Positions 8,582 to 15,426 of a stretch of 19,053 bases of DNA are shown here, piece after piece. The stretch lies in NCBI GenBank assembly GCA_023393895.1, contig JAEXBT010000004.1, forward strand, positions 1-19,053, in the 5' to 3' direction. The stretch comes from Pseudomonadota bacterium. GTDB lineage: Bacteria; Pseudomonadota; Gammaproteobacteria; Xanthomonadales; Xanthomonadaceae. The first letter of the stretch is position 1, and every line of letters begins with the position of its first letter. The translations under genes and the position numbers were made by a program. The notes beneath the pieces were generated by a model. That model ran no database searches. It was not told where the DNA came from and saw only the letters and a program-made list of their open reading frames with translations.

Positions 8582-9646
8582 GTGCAGGCCAAAGAAGACT
8601 CTTCCCCACTCCCGCGCCTGACATCGCTCTCGCATGGCGGTGGCTGCGGCTGCAAGATCGCGCCGGGCGTGCTGGCGGAGCTGCTGCATGCAGCGCCGGG
8701 CCTGCCGATGCCGGCCGAGCTGCTGGTCGGGCGTGAGGGCAGTGACGATGCGGCGGTCTGGCGCCTCAACGACACCCAGGCGGTGGTCGCCACCACCGAT
8801 TTCTTCATGCCGATCGTCGATGATCCGTTCGAGTTCGGCCGCATCGCCGCGACAAACGCGCTGTCCGACATCTACGCGATGGGCGGCACGCCGCTGTTCG
8901 CGCTGGCGATCGTCGGCATGCCGGTCAACACGCTGCCGCACGACACCATCCGCGCGATCCTGCAGGGTGGCGAGCGTGCCTGCGCCGATGCGGGCATCGT
9001 GGTCGCGGGCGGCCACAGCATCGATTCGGTCGAGCCGATCTACGGGCTGGCCGCGATCGGCCTGGTGCATCCGGACCAGCTCAAGCGCAACGGTGGCGGC
9101 GTCGATGGCGACCTGCTGGTGCTGGGCAAGCCGCTGGGCGTGGGCATCCATTCGGCTGCGTTGAAGAAGGGACTGCTGGATGCGGACGGCCAGGCGCAGA
9201 TGCTCGCGGGCACCACGCAGCTCAATCGCGCGGGCATCGCGCTCGCCAGGCTGCCCGGCGTCCACGCGATGACCGACGTGACCGGCTTCGGGCTGCTCGG
9301 CCACCTGCTGGAGGTGTGCCGCGCCAGCGGACTGGGGGCCGAGATCGCGCTCGAATCGGTGCCGCTGCTGCCACAGACCCGCGCCCTGTTGCAGCAGGGC
9401 TGCGTCACCGGTGCTTCCGGGCGCAACTGGGCCGCGTATGGCGAGGACGTGCAGCTGGATGTGGAGGCAAGGGACGAAGCCATGTCGCTGCTGACCGACC
9501 CGCAGACCAGCGGCGGCTTGCTGGTTGCCTGTTCGCCTGCGGAGGTGTCCGCGGTACTCGATGCATTCCATGCGCAGGGTTGCGGTCAGGCTGCGATCAT
9601 CGGCGGCCTGAAGGCCGGTGCGCCGACCGTCCACGTGCGTGCGTGA
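8582..9646 (+). CDS. selD: Selenide, water dikinase (selenophosphate synthetase) SelD
   Basis: SelD makes selenophosphate from selenide and ATP, the selenium donor for SelA and for tRNA selenouridine formation. The 354-residue protein starts at GTG 8582, with GAGG about 5 bases upstream; this Shine-Dalgarno sequence falls just after the tRNA CCA. The N-terminal catalytic motif SHGGGCGCK places C22, C24 and K25 at the positions of E. coli C17, C19 and K20. The residue that is Sec in some SelD proteins is an ordinary Cys here (TGC). Metal and ATP-binding segments include GREGSDDAAV, TTDFFMP and TNALSDIYAMGG, and the C-terminal AIRS domain ends with LLTDPQTSGGLLVA. It closes the sel block; 65 bases separate it from xthA. 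Confidence 0.96.
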   Translation: MQAKEDSSPLPRLTSLSHGGGCGCKIAPGVLAELLHAAPGLPMPAELLVGREGSDDAAVWRLNDTQAVVATTDFFMPIVDDPFEFGRIAATNALSDIYAMGGTPLFALAIVGMPVNTLPHDTIRAILQGGERACADAGIVVAGGHSIDSVEPIYGLAAIGLVHPDQLKRNGGGVDGDLLVLGKPLGVGIHSAALKKGLLDADGQAQMLAGTTQLNRAGIALARLPGVHAMTDVTGFGLLGHLLEVCRASGLGAEIALESVPLLPQTRALLQQGCVTGASGRNWAAYGEDVQLDVEARDEAMSLLTDPQTSGGLLVACSPAEVSAVLDAFHAQGCGQAAIIGGLKAGAPTVHVRA

Positions 9647-9671
9647 TGGCGGCGATTCGGGCCGCGTTCGT

Positions 9672-9677
9672 TATGCT
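9672..9677 (+). promoter_or_regulatory. Candidate -10 element upstream of xthA
   Basis: TATGCT lies 34 bases before the xthA ATG in the 65-base gap after selD. No good -35 box is evident. It suggests xthA has its own transcript rather than being part of the sel block. Confidence 0.25.
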
Positions 9678-9711
9678 GGCCGGCGCTTGAGGATCAGGGA
9701 ACCGGACGCGG

Positions 9712-10485
9712 ATGAAGATCGCCAGCTGGAACGTCAACTCGCTCAACGTGCGGCTGCCGCACCTGCTGCAATGGCTGGAGGCGTTCGCGCCGGACGTGGT
9801 CGGCCTCCAGGAAACCAAGCTCGAGGACGCGAAGTTCCCGGTGGATGCATTGCGCGCGGCGGGCTATGAGATCGCCTTCGCCGGACAGAAGACCTACAAC
9901 GGCGTGGCGCTGCTGGCCAGGACGGGTGAACTGGAGGACGTCCAGCGCGGCATTCCCGGGTTCGACGACGAACAACGCCGGGTGATCGCCGCGACGGTCG
10001 ATGGCGTGCGCATCGTCAATCTCTACGTGGTGAACGGGCAGGATGTCGGCACCGACAAGTACGATTACAAGCTGCGCTGGCTCGCGGCCGTCCACGATTG
10101 GCTTGCCGCCGACCTTGCACGCTGGCCGAAGATGGTGGTGATGGGCGATTTCAACATCGCGCCGGACGACCGCGACGTGCACGATCCCGCGGTCTGGAAC
10201 GACGATCACATCCTCACCTCACGTGCGGAGCGCGATGCACTGACACGGCTGCAATCGCTCGGCCTGCATGACGCATTCCGCATGAAGCATGACGATGCCG
10301 GCGTGTTCAGCTGGTGGGATTATCGGCAGGCGGCGTTCCGGCGCAACCTGGGCTTGCGCATCGATCTCACGCTCGTGTCCGACGCGCTGAAAGCGGCCGT
10401 CGCGGAGGCCGGCATCGATCGCGAGCCGCGCACCTGGGAGCGCCCGAGCGACCATGCGCCGGCGTGGGTGCATCTGGTCGACTAG
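9712..10485 (+). CDS. xthA: Exodeoxyribonuclease III (XthA family)
   Basis: This is a Mg-dependent AP endonuclease and 3'-5' exonuclease of base excision repair, in the exonuclease-endonuclease-phosphatase fold. All catalytic landmarks are present in the 257 residues: MKIASWNVNSLNVR (N7), LQETKLED (E34), Y105 in LYVVNG, GDFNIAPDDRDV (D146 and N148), D218 in LRIDL, and the C-terminal SDHAP (D247, H248). The length is normal for exonuclease III. The start at 9712 gives the canonical MKIASWNVNS N-terminus. The gene is convergent with the small membrane protein at 10551-10820, with a shared terminator between them. Confidence 0.95.
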   Translation: MKIASWNVNSLNVRLPHLLQWLEAFAPDVVGLQETKLEDAKFPVDALRAAGYEIAFAGQKTYNGVALLARTGELEDVQRGIPGFDDEQRRVIAATVDGVRIVNLYVVNGQDVGTDKYDYKLRWLAAVHDWLAADLARWPKMVVMGDFNIAPDDRDVHDPAVWNDDHILTSRAERDALTRLQSLGLHDAFRMKHDDAGVFSWWDYRQAAFRRNLGLRIDLTLVSDALKAAVAEAGIDREPRTWERPSDHAPAWVHLVD

Positions 10486-10496
10486 ACCTCGGCACC

Positions 10497-10527
10497 AAAA
10501 AACAAGGCCCGGCATTGCCGGGCCTTG
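10497..10527 (-). terminator. Intrinsic terminator between convergent genes, strongest for the minus strand
   Basis: A perfect 11-bp stem pairs CAAGGCCCGGC (10503-10513) with GCCGGGCCTTG (10517-10527) around a 3-base loop. The six A's at 10497-10502 become a T-run after the hairpin on the minus strand, making a canonical terminator for the YeaQ-like gene. On the plus strand the hairpin is followed only by TCGCTTT, so it may also stop xthA transcripts less efficiently. Confidence 0.88.
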
Positions 10528-10550
10528 TCGCTTTGCGTGGGGGAAGACGC

Positions 10551-10820
10551 TCAGCGGGCGCGGCCGCGCGTGAACAGGTTCACGATGGCCAGCAGGATCA
10601 CGGCGCCGATCAGCGAGGCCAGAAGGCCCATGACGCTGAAGTCACCGCTGTTGGCGGTGCCCGAGCCGAGCAGCGGGGCGATCAGGAAGCCGCCGAGGAA
10701 CGAGCCGACGATGCCGACGATGACGTTGAGCAGGATGCCCTGCTGGGCGTCGCGCTTCATGATGATGCTGGCAAGCCAACCGATGATGCCGCCGACGATC
10801 AACCAGATGATGAGGTTCAT
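10551..10820 (-). CDS. GlsB/YeaQ/YmgE family small membrane protein
   Basis: This 89-residue, very hydrophobic, glycine-rich protein belongs to the family once called transglycosylase-associated. It starts MNLIIWLIVGGIIGWLASIIM and has three predicted helices, near residues 2-20, 30-50 and 62-83, with a short charged loop (MKRDAQQG) after the first. The start chosen is the ATG at 10820-10818, preceded on the minus strand by GGAG about 6 bases upstream; an open frame extends further but its sequence is not family-like. Family members are often stress-induced, and their molecular role is not established. It stands alone, with the terminator downstream and a 139-base gap upstream. Confidence 0.9.
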   Translation of the reverse strand: MNLIIWLIVGGIIGWLASIIMKRDAQQGILLNVIVGIVGSFLGGFLIAPLLGSGTANSGDFSVMGLLASLIGAVILLAIVNLFTRGRAR

Positions 10821-10896
10821 GCGTTTCTCCGAACTGGTGGTTAGGGAATTGTTGCTACCCCGTTCGCTGGGGGCGTTCGCAGTGTGCTGAGACGTG

Positions 10897-10914
10897 CGTG
10901 ACGGAAACGTCACG
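10897..10914. repeat. Perfect inverted repeat with GAAA loop in the yeaQ-like upstream gap
   Basis: CGTGACG (10897-10903) and CGTCACG (10908-10914) flank GAAA, so the plus-strand RNA would fold as a 7-bp stem with a GNRA tetraloop. It lies 77 bases upstream of the minus-strand membrane protein ATG and downstream of the ligase gene. It may be an operator for the former or an RNA 3'-end structure. The rest of the 10821-10959 gap shows no clear promoter boxes. Confidence 0.4.
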
Positions 10915-10959
10915 AAAACTGAAGGAAACCCGAACAACTCCGCCCGGTCCCCGTGGGGA

Positions 10960-12300
10960 TCAGGTGTTGCGGTGCGTCATTCCGGCGCTGGCGTTGGCCA
11001 GGGCGAGCAGGGATTCCCGCGGCAGCTTGCCGGTTTCGTTGCGTGGCAGGGCCGCGACGCGAATGATGCGGCGCGGCAGGAACACTGGGTCGCTGCTTTG
11101 CCGCAGCGCATTCAGGATGGTGTCGTCACTGATCTCCGGCGCGGCGGCGACGATCGCCACCAGCCGGGCCACGCCGAGTGCATCCGCCTCGAGTTGCAGC
11201 ATCGCGGCATCGCGCACGCCGGGGATCGACTGCAGGCGGTGGGTGAGATCGCCGAGAGAGGCGCGCTTGCCGGCGATCTCCAGCAGGTCGGCCTGGCGTC
11301 CGCGCAGCAGGAAGCCGCGGCCGTCATCGACCAGCTGCACGCGGTCGGCCAGCGTGATCGGCTCGACCAGTGAAGGCCGTTCAACCCGGGTGCCGTCCTC
11401 GAGAGGCTGCAGGCGGGTGTCGTCGTAGAGGCGCCACGTCCCGGTGAGCGCGGTGCGGCGGCTGGCGATGATGCAGATCTCGGTGGCGCCGAACAGTTCA
11501 AGGACTTCGCAGCCGAAGCGCGACTCGGCCTCGCGCGCGAGTTCCACCGGCAGCGGTGCCGTGGCCGTGGTGATCGCCGCGAGTGGCGGCATGGCGATGC
11601 CCGCTTCGAGCAGCGCGCGCAGGTGGACCGGCGTGGTCACCAGCAGTCGCGGCGTGGCGCATTCGGCAAGGGCTCCGGCGATGTCGTGCGGGAAGAATGG
11701 CCGCGCCGGATGCACGGCGAAGCGGCCGAGCATCGGCATCAGCACCGACATTTCCATGCCGAACATGTGCTGTGGAGGCACGGTGGCGACCAGTGTCGCC
11801 GGCGCGTCCGCGAACAGGTGAGCGAGCGCGCGCAGGTTGGCGGCGTTGGTGTGGCGCAGGGAGCCCCAGGTCTTGGGGTGCGCCGAGGGCGTGCCGGTGG
11901 AGCCGGAGGTGAAGCCGATCATCGCCAGCTGGGCGTCGGGGATCGCGGGCAGGTCCGGGATCCCGGCTGCGGTGGGGGCGTCATCCACCACAACGTCGCA
12001 GCCCAGAGCGGTGCCGGCATCGCCCAGCCGGTAGCTGCCGGGATGGCGCCCCGCGACCTCATCGACCACGCCGGGCGCGCGCGAGGGCGGCAGCAGCGTG
12101 ACTTGGCCGCGCAGCAGGGCGGCGGCAAAGCCGAGAATGAAATGGTCGCGGCGCTCGCACAGGTTGATGACGTGGCTGGCATCGGGCAGGCGCGCAGCCA
12201 GCACGGCGGCACGGCGTCGGAACTCGCCCCGGGTCATCGTCGGCGTGCCGCAGAACAGAGCCTGGTCGTCGTCACCCTGCAGCAGCGGTGTGGCCTGCAT
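10960..12300 (-). CDS. AMP-forming acyl/aryl-acid ligase (ANL superfamily)
   Basis: This adenylate-forming enzyme activates a carboxylic acid with ATP and probably transfers it to CoA or an acyl carrier protein. Numbering from the ATG at 12300, the 446 residues show the P-loop-like GFTSGSTGTPSAHPKTW at 129-145, FGATE at 270-274, the DRVQLVDDGRGFLLRGRQADLLEIAGKR hinge region at 319-346, and the C-terminal PRNETGKLPR with the A10 lysine K425. It is shorter than a standard acyl-CoA synthetase. The frame is open to 12342, but 12300 was preferred because GGAGG lies upstream, about 11 bases away. It is divergent from a phosphopantetheinyl transferase, which supports a carrier-protein pathway; the substrate cannot be read from sequence. 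Confidence 0.85.
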   Translation of the reverse strand: MQATPLLQGDDDQALFCGTPTMTRGEFRRRAAVLAARLPDASHVINLCERRDHFILGFAAALLRGQVTLLPPSRAPGVVDEVAGRHPGSYRLGDAGTALGCDVVVDDAPTAAGIPDLPAIPDAQLAMIGFTSGSTGTPSAHPKTWGSLRHTNAANLRALAHLFADAPATLVATVPPQHMFGMEMSVLMPMLGRFAVHPARPFFPHDIAGALAECATPRLLVTTPVHLRALLEAGIAMPPLAAITTATAPLPVELAREAESRFGCEVLELFGATEICIIASRRTALTGTWRLYDDTRLQPLEDGTRVERPSLVEPITLADRVQLVDDGRGFLLRGRQADLLEIAGKRASLGDLTHRLQSIPGVRDAAMLQLEADALGVARLVAIVAAAPEISDDTILNALRQSSDPVFLPRRIIRVAALPRNETGKLPRESLLALANASAGMTHRNT

Positions 12301-12358
12301 CGCGCATCCATCCTCCGGTCGAAGGTGGCTAGCTTGGCGCATCCGGGCGGCCGCACGC

Positions 12359-12364
12359 TAGGCT
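12359..12364 (+). promoter_or_regulatory. Candidate -10 element for the PPTase gene
   Basis: TAGGCT ends 6 bases before the ATG at 12371. If used, transcription would begin at or next to the start codon, giving a leaderless mRNA; no Shine-Dalgarno sequence is present. The divergent ligase gene may use TAGCCA on the minus strand (12331-12326), but that match is poor. Confidence 0.3.
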
Positions 12365-12370
12365 TGCGCG

Positions 12371-12958
12371 ATGCTGCCCGCCCATGCCTTGCTGCACCTG
12401 CCGCCGCACGCACGCGCCGAGCCACTCGCGCGCGACTGGCTGGCCGCGCACTGGGGCGTGGACGCGACGACGCTTCCGCTGGCCCGCGACGCCCGCGGCC
12501 GCCCGCAGCTGCAGGCGCCGATGCAGCATCGCGATGCCAACTGGAGCCACAGTGGCGAACACCTGCTGGTGGCCTGCGGCGAGCACCAGCAGATCGGCTG
12601 CGATCTGGAACGCATCCGGCCGCGGCCGAATGCACGGGCATTGGCGCGGCGCTTCTTCCATCCGGCCGAGCGCAGCTGGCTGGAAACGTTGCCCGATCCG
12701 GCGGCGGAAGCGACCTTCCTGCGCCTGTGGTGCGCAAAGGAGGCGCTGCTCAAGGCGCATGGCCACGGCCTGTCCTTCGGCCTGCACCGGCTGTGCTTTG
12801 TCGAGGACGCCAATGGCCTGCGGCTGGCCGAATGCGATGCCGCGCTGGGCCGCGCGGCGGACTGGCACCTGCACGAGTTCCGTCCGGTGGGGGGCTACCT
12901 CGGCGCGCTGGCCTGGCGTGACCTGCCCGCCGGGTCCGCTGGCGCTGCGATAATTTGA
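12371..12958 (+). CDS. 4'-phosphopantetheinyl transferase superfamily protein (Sfp/HetI type)
   Basis: This enzyme transfers 4'-phosphopantetheine from CoA to a carrier-protein serine. The 195-residue protein has the family motifs: [13 protein letters not shown] near 57-69, IGCDLE with Mg-binding D78 and E80, [10 protein letters not shown] near 95-104, and [16 protein letters not shown] with the WxxKEAxxK signature (K123, E124, K128). The size is that of a compact Sfp-type protein rather than AcpS. It is divergent from the AMP ligase and its stop is 2 bases before the rsmG ATG. No Shine-Dalgarno sequence precedes the ATG. The carrier protein it serves is not in the window. Confidence 0.9.
   Translation: MLPAHALLHLPPHARAEPLARDWLAAHWGVDATTLPLARDARGRPQLQAPMQHRDANWSHSGEHLLVACGEHQQIGCDLERIRPRPNARALARRFFHPAERSWLETLPDPAAEATFLRLWCAKEALLKAHGHGLSFGLHRLCFVEDANGLRLAECDAALGRAADWHLHEFRPVGGYLGALAWRDLPAGSAGAAII
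12949..12954 (+). promoter_or_regulatory. Candidate -10 element for rsmG
   Basis: GATAAT ends 6 bases before the rsmG ATG at 12961 and overlaps the last codons of the PPTase gene. Transcription from it would yield a leaderless or near-leaderless rsmG mRNA. No -35 box is convincing. Confidence 0.3.
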
Positions 12959-12960
12959 CG

Positions 12961-13608
12961 ATGACGTCATCGTCCCTGCTTCCGCCCGACATCGAACCGC
13001 AGCTGCGTGCAGGCCTCGCCGCGCTGGCGCTCGACCCCGGCGCGCTGGCCCCGGCGCTGCTTGCCTATCTGGCCCTGCTGCAACGCTGGAACGCCACCTA
13101 CAACCTGACCGCGATCCGCGACCCGCGCGAGATGGTGACCAAGCATCTGCTCGATTCGCTGGCGATGGCCCCGTTCGTGCCGGATGCGCCGCTGGCCGAT
13201 CTGGGTACCGGCCCCGGCCTGCCCGGCATCCCGCTGGCGATCGCCCGCCCGGGCTGTACGGTGACGCTGGTCGAATCCAATGGCAAGAAGGCGCGGTTCC
13301 TGCGCGAGGCGGTGCGCGTGCTCGGGCTGGCCAATGCACGGGTCGCCGAAAGCCGCGCGGAGCAGCTGGCCGAACCCGGCGCCTACGCGGCGATCACCGC
13401 GCGCGCGCTGGCGACGCTCGATCGCATCATCGAAGTCGGTGGCCACCTGCTCGCACCGGAGGGGAAACTGCTGGCGATGAAGGCCGGCACCGTGGCCGAC
13501 GAAGCGGCGCAGCTGCCCGCGGGCTGGCGGCTGGAGGCGGTGCATGACCTCGCCGTGCCGGGGCTGGCGGCGCGGCGCCAGCTGGCGGTGGTGAGCCGCG
13601 CCGGGTGA
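12961..13608 (+). CDS. rsmG: 16S rRNA (guanine-527-N7)-methyltransferase RsmG (GidB)
   Basis: RsmG methylates N7 of G527 in 16S rRNA using S-adenosylmethionine. The 215-residue protein is normal length. Motifs: [13 protein letters not shown] near 41-53, the KHLLDSL segment near 60-66, the SAM-binding [21 protein letters not shown] near 77-97, [16 protein letters not shown], and [14 protein letters not shown] at 12955 extends the frame by two codons, but ATG 12961 is the better start. It follows the PPTase gene by 2 bases and precedes parA by 73 bases. The usual partner mnmG (gidA) is not next to it. Confidence 0.95.
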   Translation: MTSSSLLPPDIEPQLRAGLAALALDPGALAPALLAYLALLQRWNATYNLTAIRDPREMVTKHLLDSLAMAPFVPDAPLADLGTGPGLPGIPLAIARPGCTVTLVESNGKKARFLREAVRVLGLANARVAESRAEQLAEPGAYAAITARALATLDRIIEVGGHLLAPEGKLLAMKAGTVADEAAQLPAGWRLEAVHDLAVPGLAARRQLAVVSRAG

Positions 13609-13609
13609 A

Positions 13610-13626
13610 GCCCGCCCGGGGCGGGC
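13610..13626. repeat. GC palindrome between rsmG and parA
   Basis: GCCCGCC (13610-13616) pairs with GGCGGGC (13620-13626) around a CGG loop, starting 2 bases after the rsmG stop and touching the candidate parA -10 box. It lacks a T-tract. It could be a weak terminator for rsmG or an operator for parAB. Confidence 0.4.
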
Positions 13627-13631
13627 ATAAT
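13626..13631 (+). promoter_or_regulatory. Candidate -10 element for parAB
   Basis: CATAAT lies 50 bases before the parA ATG, giving a leader of about 44 bases that contains GGGATCGGG near the start codon. The -35 region at 17-base spacing reads GGGTGA, which is weak. Confidence 0.35.
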
Positions 13632-13681
13632 GGCAGGTCCTGCCGCCCGCACAGGCCGGCCGAACTCCACGGGATCGGGAC

Positions 13682-14488
13682 ATGGCGCGAGTCATCGCGG
13701 TTGCCAACCAGAAAGGCGGTGTCGGCAAGACCACCACCTCGGTGAACCTCGCCGCGGCGCTGGCGGCGACGCCGCAGCGCGTGCTGCTGGTCGATCTCGA
13801 CGCGCAGGGCAACGCCACGATGGGCAGTGGCGTGGACAAGCGCGAACTGGCGCATTCCACCTGCGACGTGCTGCTGGAAGAAGTCGACGCGCGCGATGCC
13901 ATCGTCCGCAGCGGCGAGGGCTTCGACCTGATGCCCGGCAATACCGACCTCACCGCGGCCGAGATCGCGCTGATGGACGAGGAAGGTCGCGAGCAGCGCC
14001 TGAAGCGTGCGCTTGACGGCCTGCGCGGCGATTACGACTTCATCATCATCGACTGCCCGCCGGCGCTGTCGCTGCTGACCCTCAACGCGCTGACCGCCGC
14101 CGATTCGGTGCTGGTGCCGATGCAGTGCGAGTACTACGCGCTCGAGGGCCTGACCTCGCTGCTGCAGACCATCGATGCGTTGAAGCAGAAGCTCAATCCC
14201 TCGCTCGAGATCGAGGGCGTGCTGCGCACCATGTTCGACGTGCGCAACAACCTGGCCAACGCCGTCTCGGCCGAGCTCGTCCAGCACTTCGGTGACCAGG
14301 TGTTCCGCACCATCATCCCGCGCAATGTGCGCGTGGCCGAGGCGCCGAGCCACGGCCAGAGCATCGTCGGCTACGACCGCGGCTCGCGCGGCGGGGTGGC
14401 CTACCTCGGGCTGGCGGGCGAGGTGCTCCGCCGCCAGCGCGAACGCGAGGGCGCGAAGAAGACAATGTCACGGGAGGAAGCCGCATGA
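13682..14488 (+). CDS. parA: Chromosome-partitioning ATPase ParA (Soj)
   Basis: ParA is a deviant Walker ATPase that binds the nucleoid nonspecifically and, with ParB, segregates the replication-origin region. The 268-residue protein has the deviant Walker A motif KGGVGKTT at 11-18 (K11 signature, K16), Walker A' VDLDAQGN (D38, D40) and Walker B IIIDCPP (D124). The N-terminus goes straight into the ATPase domain with no HTH extension, as in chromosomal type Ib-like Soj proteins. Its stop overlaps the parB start as ATGA. The context rsmG-parA-parB is that of a chromosomal, origin-proximal locus rather than a plasmid. Confidence 0.96.
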   Translation: MARVIAVANQKGGVGKTTTSVNLAAALAATPQRVLLVDLDAQGNATMGSGVDKRELAHSTCDVLLEEVDARDAIVRSGEGFDLMPGNTDLTAAEIALMDEEGREQRLKRALDGLRGDYDFIIIDCPPALSLLTLNALTAADSVLVPMQCEYYALEGLTSLLQTIDALKQKLNPSLEIEGVLRTMFDVRNNLANAVSAELVQHFGDQVFRTIIPRNVRVAEAPSHGQSIVGYDRGSRGGVAYLGLAGEVLRRQREREGAKKTMSREEAA

Positions 14489-15411
14489 CCGCCGCGAAGA
14501 CCACAGGGAAGTCGGCCGCGACCAAGAAGCGCGGGCTGGGACGCGGGCTGGAAGCCCTGCTCGGGCCGTCCGCCGCTGCGGCGCCGCCGCTGGAGGCGCA
14601 GCCCGGCGACACTCTCAAGCGGCTGCCGGTCAAGGCGCTGCAGCCGGGCAAGTACCAGCCGCGCCGGACCATGGACGATGACAAGCTGGCCGAACTCGCC
14701 GAATCAATCAAGGCGCAGGGCGTGGTGCAGCCGGTGGTGGTGCGCGCGATCGGCAAGGACAGGTACGAGATCGTCGCCGGCGAGCGCCGCTGGCGCGCGA
14801 CCCAGCTTGCCGGGCTGATCGAGATTCCCGCGGTGGTCCGCCAGCTCGACGACCGCACGGTGGTCGCGATGGCGTTGATCGAGAACATCCAGCGCGAGGA
14901 TCTCAATCCGCTGGAGGAAGCGCAGGCGCTGCAGCGGCTGATCGACGAGTTCGACCTCACCCACGCGCAGGCCGCCGAAGCGGTCGGGCGCTCGCGCGCG
15001 GCGGTGTCCAACCTGCTGCGCCTGCTCGAGCTGCCGGAGGACATCCGCGCACTGGTGCAGACCCGCGCGATCGAGATGGGCCATGCGCGCGCACTGCTGT
15101 CATTGGCGCCGCAGGCGGCGATCGCGCTGGCGCGGCAGGCGGCCAGCGAAGGCTGGAGCGTGCGCGAAGTCGAACACCGCGTGCAGCAGCTGGCGGCCGG
15201 CAAGGTCGGCGGCGAGCCGCGCAAGCGCGCCGGCAGCGGCAAGCCCGTCGCCTCGGCCGACATCGCCGCGCTCGAAAACGAACTGTCCGAACTGCTGGCG
15301 AGCAAGGTCGCAGTGCAGCATGGCCGTGGCGGCCGCGGCAAGCTGGTGATCCACTACGGGTCGCTCGAGGCGCTCGACGGCGTGCTGGACCGGCTGCGCA
15401 AGCCGGCCTGA
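14485..15411 (+). CDS. parB: Chromosome-partitioning protein ParB (Spo0J), CTP-dependent parS-binding
   Basis: ParB loads on parS sites, slides as a CTP-dependent clamp and stimulates ParA. The 308-residue protein has the N-terminal ParA-stimulating peptide KKRGLGRGLEALL (14-26), the CTP-binding GERRWRA (99-105), the ENIQREDLNPLEEA block near 133-146, a helix-turn-helix near 158-180 (THAQAAEAVGRSRAAVSNLLRL), and a C-terminal dimerisation domain ending LDGVLDRLRKPA. A low-complexity Lys/Arg/Gly linker sits near 237-253. GGGAGGA precedes the ATG, inside the end of parA. No parS consensus was seen in the window. Confidence 0.96.
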   Translation: MTAAKTTGKSAATKKRGLGRGLEALLGPSAAAAPPLEAQPGDTLKRLPVKALQPGKYQPRRTMDDDKLAELAESIKAQGVVQPVVVRAIGKDRYEIVAGERRWRATQLAGLIEIPAVVRQLDDRTVVAMALIENIQREDLNPLEEAQALQRLIDEFDLTHAQAAEAVGRSRAAVSNLLRLLELPEDIRALVQTRAIEMGHARALLSLAPQAAIALARQAASEGWSVREVEHRVQQLAAGKVGGEPRKRAGSGKPVASADIAALENELSELLASKVAVQHGRGGRGKLVIHYGSLEALDGVLDRLRKPA

Positions 15412-15426
15412 AGCGGTCAACCCTGC

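Noticed and set aside
8645..8656. SelD as a second selenoprotein
   Set aside because: The active-site position that is Sec in some SelD proteins is encoded by TGC (Cys) here.
7160..9634. An 824-codon open frame on the minus strand across selB, selC and selD
   Set aside because: It is antisense to three certain genes, has low-complexity Arg/Ala/His-rich translation and no recognisable domain. Such frames are common in GC-rich DNA.
10897..10914. CRP/Clp binding site
   Set aside because: GTGA and TCAC half-sites are separated by 8 bases instead of 6.
12961..15426. parS sites near parAB
   Set aside because: No match to the TGTTTCACGTGAAACA consensus, even approximate, was seen by eye around parA/parB or elsewhere in the window.
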